This document shows, one piece after another, positions 1-13,700 of a stretch of 64,000 bases of DNA. A program made the translations under genes and the position numbers. The notes under the pieces are model-generated. The model did not search any database. It was not told the DNA's origin and saw only the letters and a program-made list of their open reading frames with translations. Position 1 is the first letter of the stretch; each line of letters starts with the position of its first letter. The DNA comes from Henckelia pumila (taxonomy: Eukaryota; Streptophyta; Magnoliopsida; Lamiales; Gesneriaceae). The stretch lies in contig NC_133123.1 of NCBI RefSeq assembly GCF_033568475.1, forward strand, positions 5,084,001 to 5,148,000, read 5' to 3'.

Positions 1-1474
1 CTGAGAGAAGTCGATGCTGCCATTGCTTCTGGCGCTGATGCTTCACCTCAGGTTTGATAAATTTCTTTACGTCCCGCAATTATTTATTCTAGCCCTTAGT
101 AGGCTTTTACCTCAGTTGAACTGGTTATGTTTGGATTTGCAGCTTTGTGCATGTAGAGCAGAGTCACTCTTGAAGCTTCACCAATTAGATGATGCCTTTT
201 TTGCTCTTCCAAATATTTCCAAATCTGAATTGCGGACTATTTCGCAGTTCCAGTGTAAGATATTTGGAATGCCTTTTGAGGCATACCTTTTTTTTGTTAG
301 AACCCAAATTGAGTTGGCACGAGGAAGGTGAGCTTAGAATTTTTCGTATTCCCTCAGGTAGATTGAGTGTAGGTTCAAACTATGACTGGAAGTGTGAAAG
401 TTTGCAGGTTTGATAGTGCACTTACTACCATCGAGCAAGCACGACAAATTGATCCTCAGAGTGCTGAAATCTCGATTCTACATGATAATGTAAGGTTGGT
501 GGGACGAGCTCGTGTTCGTGGGAATGATCTATTCAAATCAGAAAGGTTCACTGAAGCATGCTCTGCTTATGGAGAAGGTCTCAGACTTGATCCTTTGAAT
601 CCTGTTCTATACTGTAACCGAGCAGCTTGTTGGTTTAAGCTTGGCCAGTGGGAACAGTCGGTAGATGACTGTAACCAAGCTCTACGTATTCAACCCAATT
701 ATACCAAAGCTCTCTTACGAAGAGCTGCCTCAAATAGCAAGGTTGAATAACTTATCATTACCAAACCTATTTCCATACTTTACTGTGTTGCAACTTTTAA
801 AGTGGTCAAATGTCATATATATAGCAGCTTGAGCACTGGAACGAAGCTTTGAGGGATTACGAGCTATTAAGAAAGGAACTCCCAGATGACAAAGAAGTTG
901 CCGAATCATTGTTTCATGTGCAAGTTGCATTAAAGAAATCACGTGGTGAAGATGTTTATAACATGAAATTTGGCGGAGAAGTCGAGTCCGTTTCAGGGCT
1001 TGAGCAGTTCCGAGCAGAAATTTCTTCATCTGGTAGGTGTGCCATTTTTTCATTCATCTTAATATTAATAGAGTATTCTTTGTAGCGAGTTAATGATCAT
1101 AAATAGAAAATGACAGGTGCATCTGTAGTCCATTTTGGAGTTTGTTCTAATGTTCAATGCAAACATATCTCACCATTCTTGGACACATTATGCATCCGCT
1201 ATCCCTCCATTAATTTCCTCAAGGTAAGAAAGTTATGCCTCTTTCTTGATCCGGTCTTAGAGTATTGGTCTTTAAATGCACGTGTAAATACCTTAAAATT
1301 GTCTGTTTATCTTAAACTTAGGTGGATATCGAAGATAACCCTGCAATCGCCAATGCCGAGAATGTTAGAATCGTACCCACAATCAAGATTTACAGAAAGG
1401 GCATCCGGGTGAAGGAAATGGTCTGCCCAAGTCCAGAAATCTTGGAATCCTCGGTCAGACATTATAGTATTTAG
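1..1474 (+). CDS. TTL1: TPR repeat-containing thioredoxin TTL1-like, 3' part (5' end outside window)
   Basis: Six exons can be read: 1-51, 143-327, 408-741, 828-1032, 1117-1223 and 1322-1474 (stop TAG 1472-1474), all with GT-AG introns. The joined product matches the C-terminal half of plant TTL proteins. It has a TPR block (for example [18 protein letters not shown] and [18 protein letters not shown]), the linker [20 protein letters not shown], and a C-terminal thioredoxin-like domain ending VRHYSI. The thioredoxin fold lacks the WCGPC redox site and has GVCSNVQC instead, so it is probably a non-catalytic protein-binding domain, as in the family. Known TTL proteins are cytosolic or membrane-recruited scaffolds acting in osmotic-stress and brassinosteroid responses. 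Assignment to TTL1 rather than a TTL3/TTL4 paralogue is by recall of sequence similarity only. The N-terminal disordered region and first TPRs are not in the window. Confidence 0.9.
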
Positions 1475-3284
1475 ATAATGGATGCCTAATGCTCCTATAC
1501 GCTTGTCACAAATCCTTCTTGCACCTTAAAACCATGGGGAGTTATAAATTGTGACTCGTTGCATCATACAAGGCTGCTCAGGCGCTAATACCACAAGAAG
1601 ATTCCCGATGGAGCCATTTCTGGTCATTGCCAGAGCATTATGAGTCATAAGTGAGGTCCCTTTTGGTCTTTTATTCATTCATTCATTCATCTGATTCTGT
1701 CTTCCTTACATTTATCCATCTGTGATCATTTAAAACTTCTTTTCAAACCTGTTCCTACTGTTTTCCAGCAGACCAGCTACTATGATATACATGTTATTTC
1801 AAGAAAATAGTGGTGATAAATATGTGAAATCAATTTGCATTGGATCTTTATCTGGAAATAGTCAAGAATGGAGAGAAGAAAAGAGTGAGAGTGTCTCAAA
1901 TCTTACGCAGCATTCGGTGTAATTACCGTGCTTCGATTTTATGTTCCTTGTGTGAACTAAATGCTGGCTGGTTGAATATGCATCATGTCGCATAATAAGA
2001 CAACTGGTTGATACTTAATCGACATCAATATAACAGAGAATGTAGCATCAAGTGTAACAGAAATATGTGTAACTGGGTTGAGTGGGCATGTCAAGGTGGC
2101 TTTTAGACGCGGTAATTAGATATGACACACAAAAACATCAAGGAATTGGATGCCTTGGTGGGCAAAACATTGAGTTGCTCCCGAAGAAGGGCGAAATATA
2201 GTTGTTATTAATGCATCTTTTTTCCTCTGCGTTTTTGTTACTAGAATTGCTTAAAATTTTCATCTTTCTTTGCGCCGGTGTTGATCTTGAAGACGAGTAG
2301 GATTTTTATGAGACGATCACGTGGATATTTATTTGTGAGCAAGATCGATTTGTCCTATGTAAATTGAAATGTAATATTTTTGGCACAAAAAATTATATTT
2401 TTTCATGAGTCATATGAATAGAAAATCTGTATCATAAAATTAATGATCTCGCGATAGTTTTTATGCCTAATGACATGCTGATAAACAGTTTCCTTCTTGT
2501 TCCTTTTAACTTAGTTTTGTACCTTGTATATGACCTAATTTTGTACCTTATAGATGACTTAATTTTGTCAATTGATTGCGCCTATTTATGATGACTTCCG
2601 GTGAATGTTGGCATTAATTTCTCATGGATCATGTGAACGTGCATCATGATGAGTTGAGATTTTTTTTTTTGAACCAATAATTTATGGTTTCTAAAATTCT
2701 CTAAATTGCTTCCTTTTACCTTTAGAAAAACAAAAACAAAAACAAAAATTAAGTGCCCTTGCAAATTGGTGTTGCACAGGAAATAGTGCTCCATATTTTT
2801 CTGAAAATTCATCTTATTTTCCCGTCAAAAAAATGAAATTTAGTGCGCATAAGATGCAATGCGGCTTGCTGAGTATGAGGACCTTTGATGAAAGTTAGCT
2901 TTTTTCTCCTCTGCCAAAAATCACATGTAAGCTTCCCTAATTTTTTTTTTTAAAAAATCACATGTAAGCATCCAATAAATATCCACTAAAAAAAGCATCC
3001 AACAAATAAATAGAAAAAAAATGTTGAAGGAAAAGAAAATCACATGTTGGCAATTAATGCCTCACTTGGCACCTTTCAAACAGTCCCCACACATATATTG
3101 GTTATAAATTAAAGTCTAGGAAGTAGGAAGTGGGTGCAAAAAATAATAATAAAAATAAAATCACATCTTCAAGAAGTTGCCCAATTTCTTGTGCATTTGG
3201 CATGCAATTTGCTTAGGACTTTTTAGTAAAGCCAACGTAGGATTTAAAACGCTCTGATCTGGTACCAAAATTTCAAATTTGTTA
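1475..3284. other. TTL1 3' UTR and intergenic DNA
   Basis: No coding signal is visible. The first few hundred bases are probably the TTL1-like 3' UTR. A short (ATTC)n microsatellite lies at 1673-1690. The rest is AT-rich, with homopolymer runs and no ORF with recognisable content. Confidence 0.6.
1673..1690. repeat. (ATTC)n microsatellite
   Basis: Four and a half tandem copies of ATTC are read directly, just downstream of the TTL1-like stop codon. Confidence 0.85.
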
Positions 3285-4009
3285 GAGCATCTCCAACCAT
3301 CCTTCATTTTGGAAAATTTCTCCAAAATGGAGGATCGTTTGGCCTCCAACCATCCTCTATTTGCATCCTCCATTTTGGAAGATGCTACAGTGATCCTCCA
3401 TATTTGGAGGATCACTGTTCAAATAGAGTAAGGATTTGGAGGATGACATATTTACGAAAATGTCATCCTCCAAATTTATTTTTAAGACATTTGAATTGAT
3501 GAATTTATTTTTTAGTCCCTATTTTAAATTATTTTATATTATTTTCAGTTTTTATATTAAATATTAGTTGGTTAATTGGTCTAATTTTTATTATTTTAAT
3601 TTGATCCATTTTATTTTTAAAATTAATTTCAGTGTTTCATTTTTTTAGTTTAGTTAAAATTTATTTATTTTTAATAATTTTTCAATAAATTAATTGTAAT
3701 TTTATTATTTTTAAATAACATTAAATGGAAATTTTTCATTTTTTAAATATGTTTAACATTATAATACATAATTATTAATATATTACACGATTTTAATTTT
3801 AACCATATCCAATTAATATAGTTGAAAAACATATTATGTAATTATTTTATTATATAAATATATAAGTTTTAAAAGAATAAAATAGAAAATGGAGTATTTG
3901 GTAATATTTAGAGGATATGGGTTGGAGAAGTTTTTTGAAAATAAAGATCACGAATCTCTATTTTAGAGGATAGATGATGAAATTTAGAGGATATGAGTTG
4001 AAAATGGCC
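3285..4009. mobile_element. MITE-like element with imperfect terminal inverted repeats
   Basis: The left end starts GAGCATCTCCAACC. The reverse complement of the right end starts GGCCATTTTCAACTC, so the termini are imperfect inverted repeats. A TTA trinucleotide sits immediately outside each end (3282-3284 and 4010-4012), which is the target duplication expected of PIF/Harbinger-type elements. Both ends carry repeated subterminal motifs of the type TTTGGAGGAT or TTTAGAGGAT, and the interior is very AT-rich with no ORF. The superfamily assignment rests on the TSD length and is an inference. A diverged, non-autonomous copy is likely. Confidence 0.6.
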
Positions 4010-4908
4010 TTATAAGATTTCGAGATCCGGTTATAACCAATGTCCCCCAAAATGTAATATTGTTTGAAATTTGGCAGCAGTCACAAGGGTTAAGCTAAAG
4101 TATCCCAAGCAACTCATGAGTAAAATGGGGGAATTTTCCTTTGACCAATGGACGGCCAATTTCCACAAAATACGGTGGTTGACACAGGAGATTGCTTAAT
4201 ACTTTTTTCAGTAAAATATAACTTTTCGAGGCATTAATGTTTTTAAACTGGCGTACGCAAGTAAATGCCCATCTCTGCAGAAGATCAGACATTTTATGTT
4301 ATATATGCAAGGTGAAATTAATGTGATGCCTGAATATATATAGACAAAGATGGAGAGAACTGCATTTAATTTTATAGAGTGAAACATGTCTTTGATTATG
4401 AAAAATTTGAGATACATAAATATAGCCTGTGAATATTTCTACAGTTGCAGGCAAACACGTCTCCTGCACGATGTTCATTGAAAATGAAGAAAAATGTTTA
4501 TATAAAGTTTTTATACTAATCAATACCTAAGGTCTCGACTCTTTTTAAATTAGCGGTTCTGGATCAATTTGAAAATATGGTGTCAATGTACTATGTCAAA
4601 TTACATATCATTGGTATATGAAGCATCACAAAGCAAACAGAAGAATCAAAAAACTGAGGCCTTCAAATTTAGTTTGGTACTACGAGTGTCGCCAAATCTA
4701 ATCCTGTAACTCTTAACAAAGTTGTACATTTAGTCCCGTTATTCTAAAACGTCAGACACAAACAAGTATGCTTATCTGTTAAAGTTTAGACCGAGTACAG
4801 CCCTCGACTTGCAAAGTGCCCATTGACTTGGCTGCTTCCATGGTAAACATCAAGTCATCAACACAAAATCACATATGCCTGCAAAGAGTTGCGACAAGCT
4901 GGGCCACG
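4010..4908. other. Intergenic DNA / ALG9 3' flank
   Basis: No gene is supported. The part next to 4909 is probably the ALG9 3' UTR on the minus strand. The short ORFs here (60-74 codons) are AT-rich and resemble nothing recognisable. Confidence 0.5.
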
Positions 4909-7900
4909 CTATGATTTTGGTATTCTCTTGAGGAGTTTGTAAAGGCCAAATACATTCTTCTGCTGCCAAAGGTATGGAACAAAGAATGACCGGTACTTGG
5001 GAGGTGACAACTCCCGGTCTAGATAAGGTAACGCTGCAACCACCTGCGGATAAAGTTCAAGAAGATTGACAAGTGTTTAAAGTGAGAGAGAGAGAGAGAC
5101 GGGACACAAAATTTACCTCCCATGTATCCAAGTCACTCCCTCGGTAAGCATGAGGTCTTTGAAGCTGTAGTTCCACGAGGAAAGTGCATTTATCTAAATC
5201 TTGGAGCTGCAAGAATATTGGTAGAACGAGGGAGGGAAGAAAGTCATCACGAGTAAAACGAATACGAAGCAAAATGAACATGACAAAGTAGTTAAAAATC
5301 AACTACGTAGAACTGAATTACATATTGTTGATGAGATGCCTGGTTCTTGTTGTTGAAATATGGCGGAGCTGCAGATGTTCCACCCAATGTTGAGTTGAAT
5401 GGAAAGGGGAGAAGACCTCTGAACCCATCATCAATCCACCGCACTTCTCCCACGTAATCAGGAACAAGAAAAGAAGATGGGAATCGATGCCACTCACTTC
5501 CGACACAGAGGACAGAACCTTAAAAGCACATACAAAGCAAGAAGCGGGTGTGGATCATAAAGTTCATTTCTGGATACCATTTTAGGATGAGCCCAATCCG
5601 TACAATACATACACACACTGGGCCTGGACCAGCTGTATAGAACCTTATAAAACTTTTAACACCCAAAATACAAGGTTGAGAACTCGCATTTTTAATTGTT
5701 CTTACGCATAATCCGATACTCACGTTCAACTAACTGGACACACATAAAGCACAAAAGAAAAAAAAAATTGGTACCTTACACACAATCAATTTTTTTTCAA
5801 TGATCCTTGAAAGCAGGTGACGGGACATCATCACATGGATGTCTTGCCAATGCATACGTTGGAAAAACAGATTAACCCAAACTTCGACAATAAAATAAAT
5901 ATAAAGGCAAGAAAAGAAAAGGAGACGGCAGTAGAGTTAACCATTTAAAAGTTCATTCCATCTCTCTTAGCACACATATAAACAATGAACCACATAATCA
6001 CTTTCAAAATCCGTACAAACTGATCCTTGTAGACAGAATAATATGATATTGGACAAGAATCACCATTTAGGACCAGCATTAAAGAATCCTGCACATAACT
6101 GCTTCTTACCTTCCCCTGCATTATCATGGTGTTCCAAATGCTTATAGATCTCCAAAGGAGCTGAATAACCATTAATAATGGAAAATGTCCTAGCATGGGA
6201 GAAACATAAAATGAGTCCAAGAACCAGAGGGCGCAGGGTCTTAGCAATCTGCAGAGACAAAGCAAAAGTAAGTTCCAAGCAGCATCAACTATTGAATCTA
6301 CCAGAGATTTGTGTACGAATATGTAATTTACCATAACGAGTAGAGAATTATCATGGGGATTGTACTTATCACGGAAAAAATCGGGGAAGCTCTCAATGAC
6401 AGCTGAAGCAGCAACACAAATAAGTGGATATATAGGATATAGGAATCTGCAACATCGGAGGATAATAATAAAAGTCAGCAGCCATTTTCATCTACATTTT
6501 AACTCTGACTGAGTAAATCAGAAGATTTCCAAGAGGTTATTACTGGCGTATGAGATTTAAGGATTTTTCCAAGTTTAATAATAATATTGAGAAACCAGAT
6601 GCATGACCCTCATATGAGTCATATCTGGGTTGATCCAGAAAATTTTCCAAAAACTAACATGTCTACCAAATTGAATCAAATAAAAAACTTAGAAAGGACA
6701 GTTTGTCTTTACAAAACATCAGAAAAGATACATTGGCAACAGAAAATTTTATCAAGTTTTTTCCAAATACCTAAAAAAAAACACTGCATTTATTTAATCA
6801 CCATTTGTGAATTTTAAAAAAAAAGATCTACAGGTGTTGGCATTAGCATGCGAATCCTAGAAAAGGCTATATATGAATAAAAAGTTTGAAACAAGATCTT
6901 CAGGACTCGGGAGGGAGGGATGAAGAATAAAGTTTACCTTTCCTCCTTGTGTGGCTGTAAAGACATGAAACCAAGCCAAATATAGATAGGCGAGATGATC
7001 ACAAGCAACTCTGGAGCATACTTCTTCTTTGCAATGGGAAGAATTGCAATGAAAAGCAAAGCGAGAATGAAACACAAATTAAAGTTATTAAAACCATTCC
7101 TCAGGTAAAATGTTGACCCTTCAGTACCGTACAAATGACTCTCCCCACCACCTATGACATTATATATTAACAGATTGAGAACGGAAGAGGTCCACTTTTT
7201 GTAGTGGTGGTAGTCGACCAACAGAGATAATGCCTGGAACATTGTTGAAATATGTGTTACACAATATGCAGTCATACAAAACTTGGAAAAAAAAAACACA
7301 AGTATGGGATACGAGCCATATTTGATGCAGGCAGAAAATAAAAAATCTCAAAATTTCAGATGCTCCAGTGGTTGATAATTAACTCACCAAAAGAGTAACT
7401 GAAGTCACTACACCAGACACAAATGCATAACTAAGCCTTCTATAGAGAGAATAAATTGTAACTGGAAGAAAGGCCAAGATTGAGAATGGCCAGCCAAGAA
7501 TAACTCCACCCGCAGCAATAGCAACAGCAGCTGTTGGCTTCTCAAAAAGAAAAAGTGCTGATGATAGAGACATGGCATACATAGAGAACGAACTTGGCAG
7601 GAAACCTGCACGTGAAGTCCAAGCAACAAATTTCAATGCTTTAAAAGGGGAATACTATGAGATCCCCCCAGAACTGCCCCCATATCTGCATGCATATCTA
7701 AACTGTAAGTAAGAGCGACTCCTATTCCAAACTACGACTCCTATATAAAGGGGCATGCACAATTGTCAACAGCCATTCTCTAGAGAATTTAAAATATTTG
7801 ATTAGAAAAGATCTACTTACTAGTGCTTGCAAAGAAACAGCCACTGGCTAAGCACAGCATTGCAAGTGTGTATGAAGCCAGACGTTTCCCATACTTCCGG

Positions 7901-9064
7901 GAAAGGGCTACAACGAGGGCAGCATCTGCAATAACAGAGAGCAGACCAAGAAAAATCCTAATAGCATAGAAGACTCTAACCTGAAATTTTAATTACTTGT
8001 TCAGCAAAATGATCTTTTTTTGAGAAAATTGATTTTTTTTTTCAGCTGAAAGAATGAACAGCTAAAGACAAGCACACACTTACTTTTTCTTCACCAAACC
8101 ACAGCGAAGCAGGCCAACCAATTAAGTTGTGGAAAACTAAATACAAATAGGACCGCAGCGCAAACTGGGAGCTGCAGTAGACAGACACCCGATATTAATA
8201 TCGGAAAACAGTATTTTACGAATCAGAAGCTACTATATCAGAAAAATCCCTTGCAAGCACTAAATAGTACTCCAAAAATCTGGAGCTAAAATTTGAACTC
8301 AAGGCCAGTTTAGCCGCAAATATTACTGAATACCAGCTGTAAGAGTATACACAGAGCATGCAAACAATGTTAACTGTTTTCTTTGCATGTGTGTTCCACT
8401 TGCATATAAATGGTATGGCTTGTCAAGTGAGACTGATGTATTATCCAAGTCTAATGCCATGATAACCATATAATAACAAGAAATAACAAACTCAAGAGGA
8501 AATACAAACTAATTGAACCAATAGGGAGCACAAATGGCGAGGCATCGATCCAAAAGCAATGTCGTATCTGTTTATAAACTCTCTAGTCTGAACTACAATT
8601 ACTTCTGGATTTTCAAGATTCTTAGACATATCTAGAACTAGCCTACATTAGAAACTAAATACAGCCAGCTGCAATTGATCGATTTATCTTGCACTCATTC
8701 CATAACTAAACCATCGCTCGCCGCGGAACTTTACATCATCTTCCCACACATCAAAATCAGAGCTTTAATAGATTACTAAACAAAAAAAACTACAGAACCT
8801 GTATTCCCATGTTTGAAAGCCAGACTTGTAGAGGAGGAAATGAAGTGGCTCCCAGTAATTAAAGACCTCGTCGCAATCGTGCAAGATGTTCGATGTGGCG
8901 CTCATGTAGCGTAGCAATCCAAGCGACACCAAAGGCAAAAACCACTTGAATCCGGGGTCGCCGCCCGATTTTTCCGGCTTGTCGAGTCTCGAATACGGAC
9001 GAGGAGAGGACGTTGTATGCAGATCCATCGGCGATGGTCGCCGCTGCCTTGTTGTTTGAGCCAT
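4909..9064 (-). CDS. ALG9: ALG9, dolichol-P-mannose alpha-1,2-mannosyltransferase (GT22), complete
   Basis: Ten exons, listed 5' to 3': 9064-8799, 8171-8084, 7980-7821, 7605-7388, 7233-6938, 6446-6332, 6248-6110, 5518-5322, 5206-5117, 5043-4909. All introns are GT-AG, and the joined CDS is 1704 nt (567 aa). The start is the first ATG of the conserved N-terminal exon. The enzyme adds alpha-1,2-mannoses to the lumenal lipid-linked oligosaccharide during N-glycan assembly in the ER. Hallmarks include the lumenal acidic motif HDCDEVFNYWEP (residues 62-73), RKYGKRLASY, GGGESHLYGTEG, SLQPHKEERFLYPIYPL and INGYSAPLEIYKHLEH. The protein is hydrophobic and multi-pass, as expected of family GT22, and family members are of similar length. 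No frameshift or stop was seen, so the gene looks functional. Confidence 0.93.
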
Positions 9065-10757
9065 TTCCTTTCACCGTTTCTCAGTGTACAAATTTCTCCT
9101 TCAGATTTTCCAATTTTGATGCCTTCGCTTTTGCTTTTTCTCTTTGCTCTTGCTCTGCCAGTCTGCCTAGTTTTGGGCTTGGGAACCTGAAATCAGTCGG
9201 GTCCTCATTTTGATTCTATAACCCGCTTCATTTTGGATCCGATTACATCATGTATATTTTATTTTATAATTTTTTAAAAATCACATTGGGAATTAGGGAT
9301 TATCATTTTTTCCCCTCAAAAATAAGTCTAACCGACCGAACCAAATTGAATCGAGCAATGAGCATGGTGTAACGACTGTCCCGCTGTCTTTAATATGGAC
9401 TCGGTGAAATTGAATTCTCAGTAAAGATTCGGAATATCAACGGTTAGACGGTAAGATAGTCAATTCAAAATGCCACGAAATATCCCGCTCTTCGAGGATG
9501 TTCTCAGCGTCGAATAGAATGCCTTAAGTAGCTGGATTCTCTCTGAAGCTATTTACGCGCATTCAGACCTTCATATTCTTAATGGTAGCTATAAGTTAAT
9601 GAGTTAATGAAAATTGAGTTATTTAAGTAATTGAGGACTAACATGGCGAACCGCTAATTTTAACAATAAGCTCAATTATTCCATAAAATTATGGGATGGT
9701 GGTTAGAGATGCTATCGATCGATCTATGTCATGGTTTAGAAACATTCTTAAACCACATCCCATACAATAATGTGGTGAGAAAATGATAGGAGAAAACCCT
9801 CCAACCGTACAACATAATTCTTATAAATCTCTATTTTTATTGATAATGACACATAAAATAATGGTCATTTTATATTTCAACCTACGTTATTGGTGTTTGG
9901 AAAAAAAAAAAACTAAGTTAACTTTCACCTTAATTCTTTTGTTGGTACTCTCAAAAAAATTCTTATGTTGGTCATCATTTTCTCCACACTTTCAAATACT
10001 CAAAATCTTTTTCATCTTGGCCATATTTATAAATCATAATCACAGTTTTCTACTATATTTTATTCGGTATTTAATATTTATTAACATTTTAACAAATTCA
10101 TTTAAGCTGTTATTTTTAAAATAAAAAAAAAATTTGATAGGTGTGTATTTCCTATTCACCTGTATTGCTTGATTTTATGTTTAATGAACTTCATCAAAGT
10201 TTGAGCACTTATTTACATCAGACTTATATAACGAATTTAGTTTTGGAACAGACTCGAGATATGTCTCAAATTTGGGACATTGTACAGTTGTATAAGTAAT
10301 CGATAAGTTTGAGTTTTAATTCAATCCAAACTTGAAAAACTAAATTAATTTACATTTTCATTTTACTGTCTGACTGTTGAGTTTTTATTTCATTACAAAA
10401 AACATTTTTATCTTATTTGAAATTGTTGTTATTACATAGTAATTAACATTGATAAATGATGATTGCAATTCTTGGGGAAAAAATGAGACCATACTGAAAA
10501 AGAAAACTGGAACTAAATAAAATGGATACCAATTCACCATTATTAAACCATAGCAAGTCAAAAGTACACGACGCTGATTATTAAAATTTGATCAAAGGGC
10601 CAACATTTAGCACAGCAATGACATCAAGATTTATATAGCATGATCTTAGAGCATAGGTGCGTTCAAATTTTCCAAGACTCGAAGATCACAGCCTCCACGA
10701 TGAATTGGTTGAGGGTACAAGTGTTGAGCTCGAACAAAAAATGGGAGCTCGGACGAA
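9065..10757. other. Intergenic DNA between ALG9 (5') and PEPC (3')
   Basis: It holds the ALG9 promoter and 5' UTR side (next to 9065) and the PEPC 3' UTR side (next to 10757). A 113-codon AT-rich ORF at 9783-10124 shows no protein-like composition. No repeat family was recognised. Confidence 0.5.
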
Positions 10758-13700
10758 CTAACCAGTGTTCTGCAGTCCAGCAGCGATACCCTTCATGGTC
10801 AAAATGAGTGTGTCTTCCAGTCCGGGGGCATAGTCGCTCGTTGGATTCAAGTTCACGAGGTCGTTAGCCGATTTGGATTCCATGTACTCTCTCGAGATAT
10901 GGGGCCTCAGCTTCACATGGTAGTTGGGGTCCCGAATTCTTTTCAGAGTGTAAGCTTGGCTCACGTTTAATGTTGTAATGTACGAGTCACGTAATCGGAG
11001 TCGTTGTTTCAGGTACGGGTCACCTTCTAAGAGATCCTTGTGTCCAGCAATCTGTGAAAAGAATATGGTTTTGTTTCATCGTATTCAAGCTCAATTTTTA
11101 TGAAACCTTGAATAGAAAAAGGTCATTACCTGGAGAAGAAGAGTCTTCGTCTCCTCGTAGTTGGCCCTCAAACGCTCACCGAATGACAACAAATCTTCTG
11201 AAACGAGGAGTTTGTCGAATAATGCAGCGATACCCGGGTCGCCCTTGGCGAAAACCATTTCCATAAGATCAATCGTGACTCTAAAGAATGGCCACTTGTT
11301 ATACATTTCCTGCAGCATTTTCAGGTTTTTAATATCCTTCTGCAAGGCATATTTGAATGCTGCTCCAACACCTAGCCAAACAGGGAGATGAAATCTGGTC
11401 TGTGTCCAGGCAAAGATCCATGGGATGGCTCTTAGAGATTCAATGCCTCCACTGGGTTTACGCTTGGATGGACGACTCCCAATGTTCATTCGACCATACT
11501 CCAATTCCGGTGTGGCCTAAAACGTTTTTTGCATGAATACAGAAGTCAAACAACTAGACAAGGAATAAATATTATTCAATGTGGTAGTTCACTTACAAGG
11601 CGAAAATATTCGACAAATCGTGGTTCTTTGAAGACGATTGACCGATACTCCTCGGTAGCAACAACAGTGATTTCATCCAAAAGTGCACGCCATTCGGGTT
11701 TGGGGGCAACTGGGGGATGCATTCCATGTTCTAGCGTAGCTGCGGTAAAACGTTGAAGCGTTCTGAAGCACAAGTGCTCCTCTCCAAACGACTGTTCAAT
11801 AACTTCTCCTTGAACTGTAACACGGAGAGAACCATGTATGGTGTCTGGTGGCTGAGATAATATAGCAAGATGAGTCGGGCCACCTCCTCGTCCAACGGTA
11901 CCTCCTCGACCATGGAACATCGTCAGTTTCACCCCAAATTCTTTCGCAACTTTTATAAGTTCCTCCTGAGCCTTGTACAATTGCCAGGCAGCAGATAGTC
12001 GACCAGCATCTTTTCCAGAGTCTGAATACCCAATCATGACTTCTTGCTTACCGTTGATCCGTTTCTTGTACCAATCAATCGAGAAAAGGCGTGCAACAGC
12101 AGCAGGAGCCGCCTCTAGATCAGCTAATTTCTCAAAAAGTGGAACGACTCTCAACGGCTGCTTCACATGGCATTCACGCTGTAAAAGCTCGACTGCTAAC
12201 ACATCAGACGGGGCAGTAGCCATCGAAATGATGTATGCACCAAAGCAGTCAGATGGGAGTTCAGCCAAAACATGGAATGTGTTCAAAACATCAGAAATCT
12301 CTTCAGTTTTCGGAAGATCGAGTCCAAAGAGGGGCCGCTTGCCCCTGAGTTCAGATAGGAGCCATTCTTGTTTACGTTCTTCAGACCACTCTTTATATGA
12401 TCCAATATCCAAGTGCTTGGTAATGGCGTCTAAAACGTCAGTATGCCTGTCTGACTCTTGCCTTATGTCAAGTCTCACAAGAGACAGCCCAAAGGTGGAA
12501 ACTTGCCTCAGAAAATCTAAAAGGGACCCATCGGCTATTGGCCGGTCCCCACAAGCACAAAGAGATCGATAGCACACCTCAAGGGGCTCCAAAAACTACG
12601 TAAAAATAAACTTATTCAACATAAGGAGATAACTAAAGTCAAGAGTGCCCGGTTTGTGCGAATCTTGCTTTGAGATGATCATGGGAATTGCAAAAAAAAT
12701 ACCTGCTCCACATTGGTGTAGGTTGCCTCCTCTGGGATATCAGATGTTCCCTGAGCTAATAGATGGCGAGAACGCTCACGTGTCTGATAGAGCCTATCCC
12801 TCACATCCCCAAGAATGACCCGATAAGGCTCGTTAGGTGGAATTGTTTTCCAAAACTCTGAGAACGATACATTGGAACACATCAATGAGCGATTACAGAT
12901 ACAATTAATTATGCAGAATGCATAAACAAAGATCTCATATTCATTTGCAGATATAGAAATTTAGCAGTAGCCACTTCATTGAGCTCTGGTGCAATTCTTA
13001 TTAATAAGACGTATATTGAACAAACTATACAGAACAAGCATTTTCCATTACCTATGAAATGTTTTGTATCTCGCCGTGAAGATCTGTGGAGTTCCTCTGC
13101 TCGAACACGAAGTTCATCATTGCATCGCCACATTGACAACTATAAAAAACAGTGAAGTTTTGAGTATGAGCCACATATACATTGTACGGCTTGATTGTCA
13201 ACTTAAAAAAAAAGACCGATAGTTTTAAACATATTTGCAGTGTATGTACCTCAAACATTAAATCCTCTATCTGGGAATAGTACAAGTTAGCAGCCATCAT
13301 CCTGGCCAATAAGCAAACATCCCTCGTTACCTCAGGCGTTACCCTTGGATTGCCTGCGATATATATCAAATAACCACTGTAATCCTAGAAAATAAAGAAT
13401 ATAGAAAATGTACTCTGAAAAATGATACCAATGATAAATGTATTCCAATACTAATAAATAAACTTTTTGTGATTGAGTATATAAATGGATCTAAATATTA
13501 GGGAAGTAAAGATATACCATCACGGTCTCCACCCATCCAAGAAGAAAACTGGATTAGAGGGGCGTTGTATGGAACACGCTCATTAATTCCTATATTCTTA
13601 AGTGCTGTATCAACACGGCGCAGAAACTTGGGGACCCCTTTCCAGATTGTTTCATGGAAGTAACTCATCCCTGCTCTCATTTCGTCTTGGGGAGTAGGGG

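Noticed and set aside
9783-10124. 113-codon hydrophobic ORF between ALG9 and PEPC
   Set aside because: Composition follows the AT-rich DNA (Phe/Leu/Ile/Lys runs); no homologous pattern.
11973-12572. 199-codon ORF antisense to PEPC exon 8
   Set aside because: It is a shadow of a long conserved coding exon on the other strand, with low-complexity Ser-rich translation.
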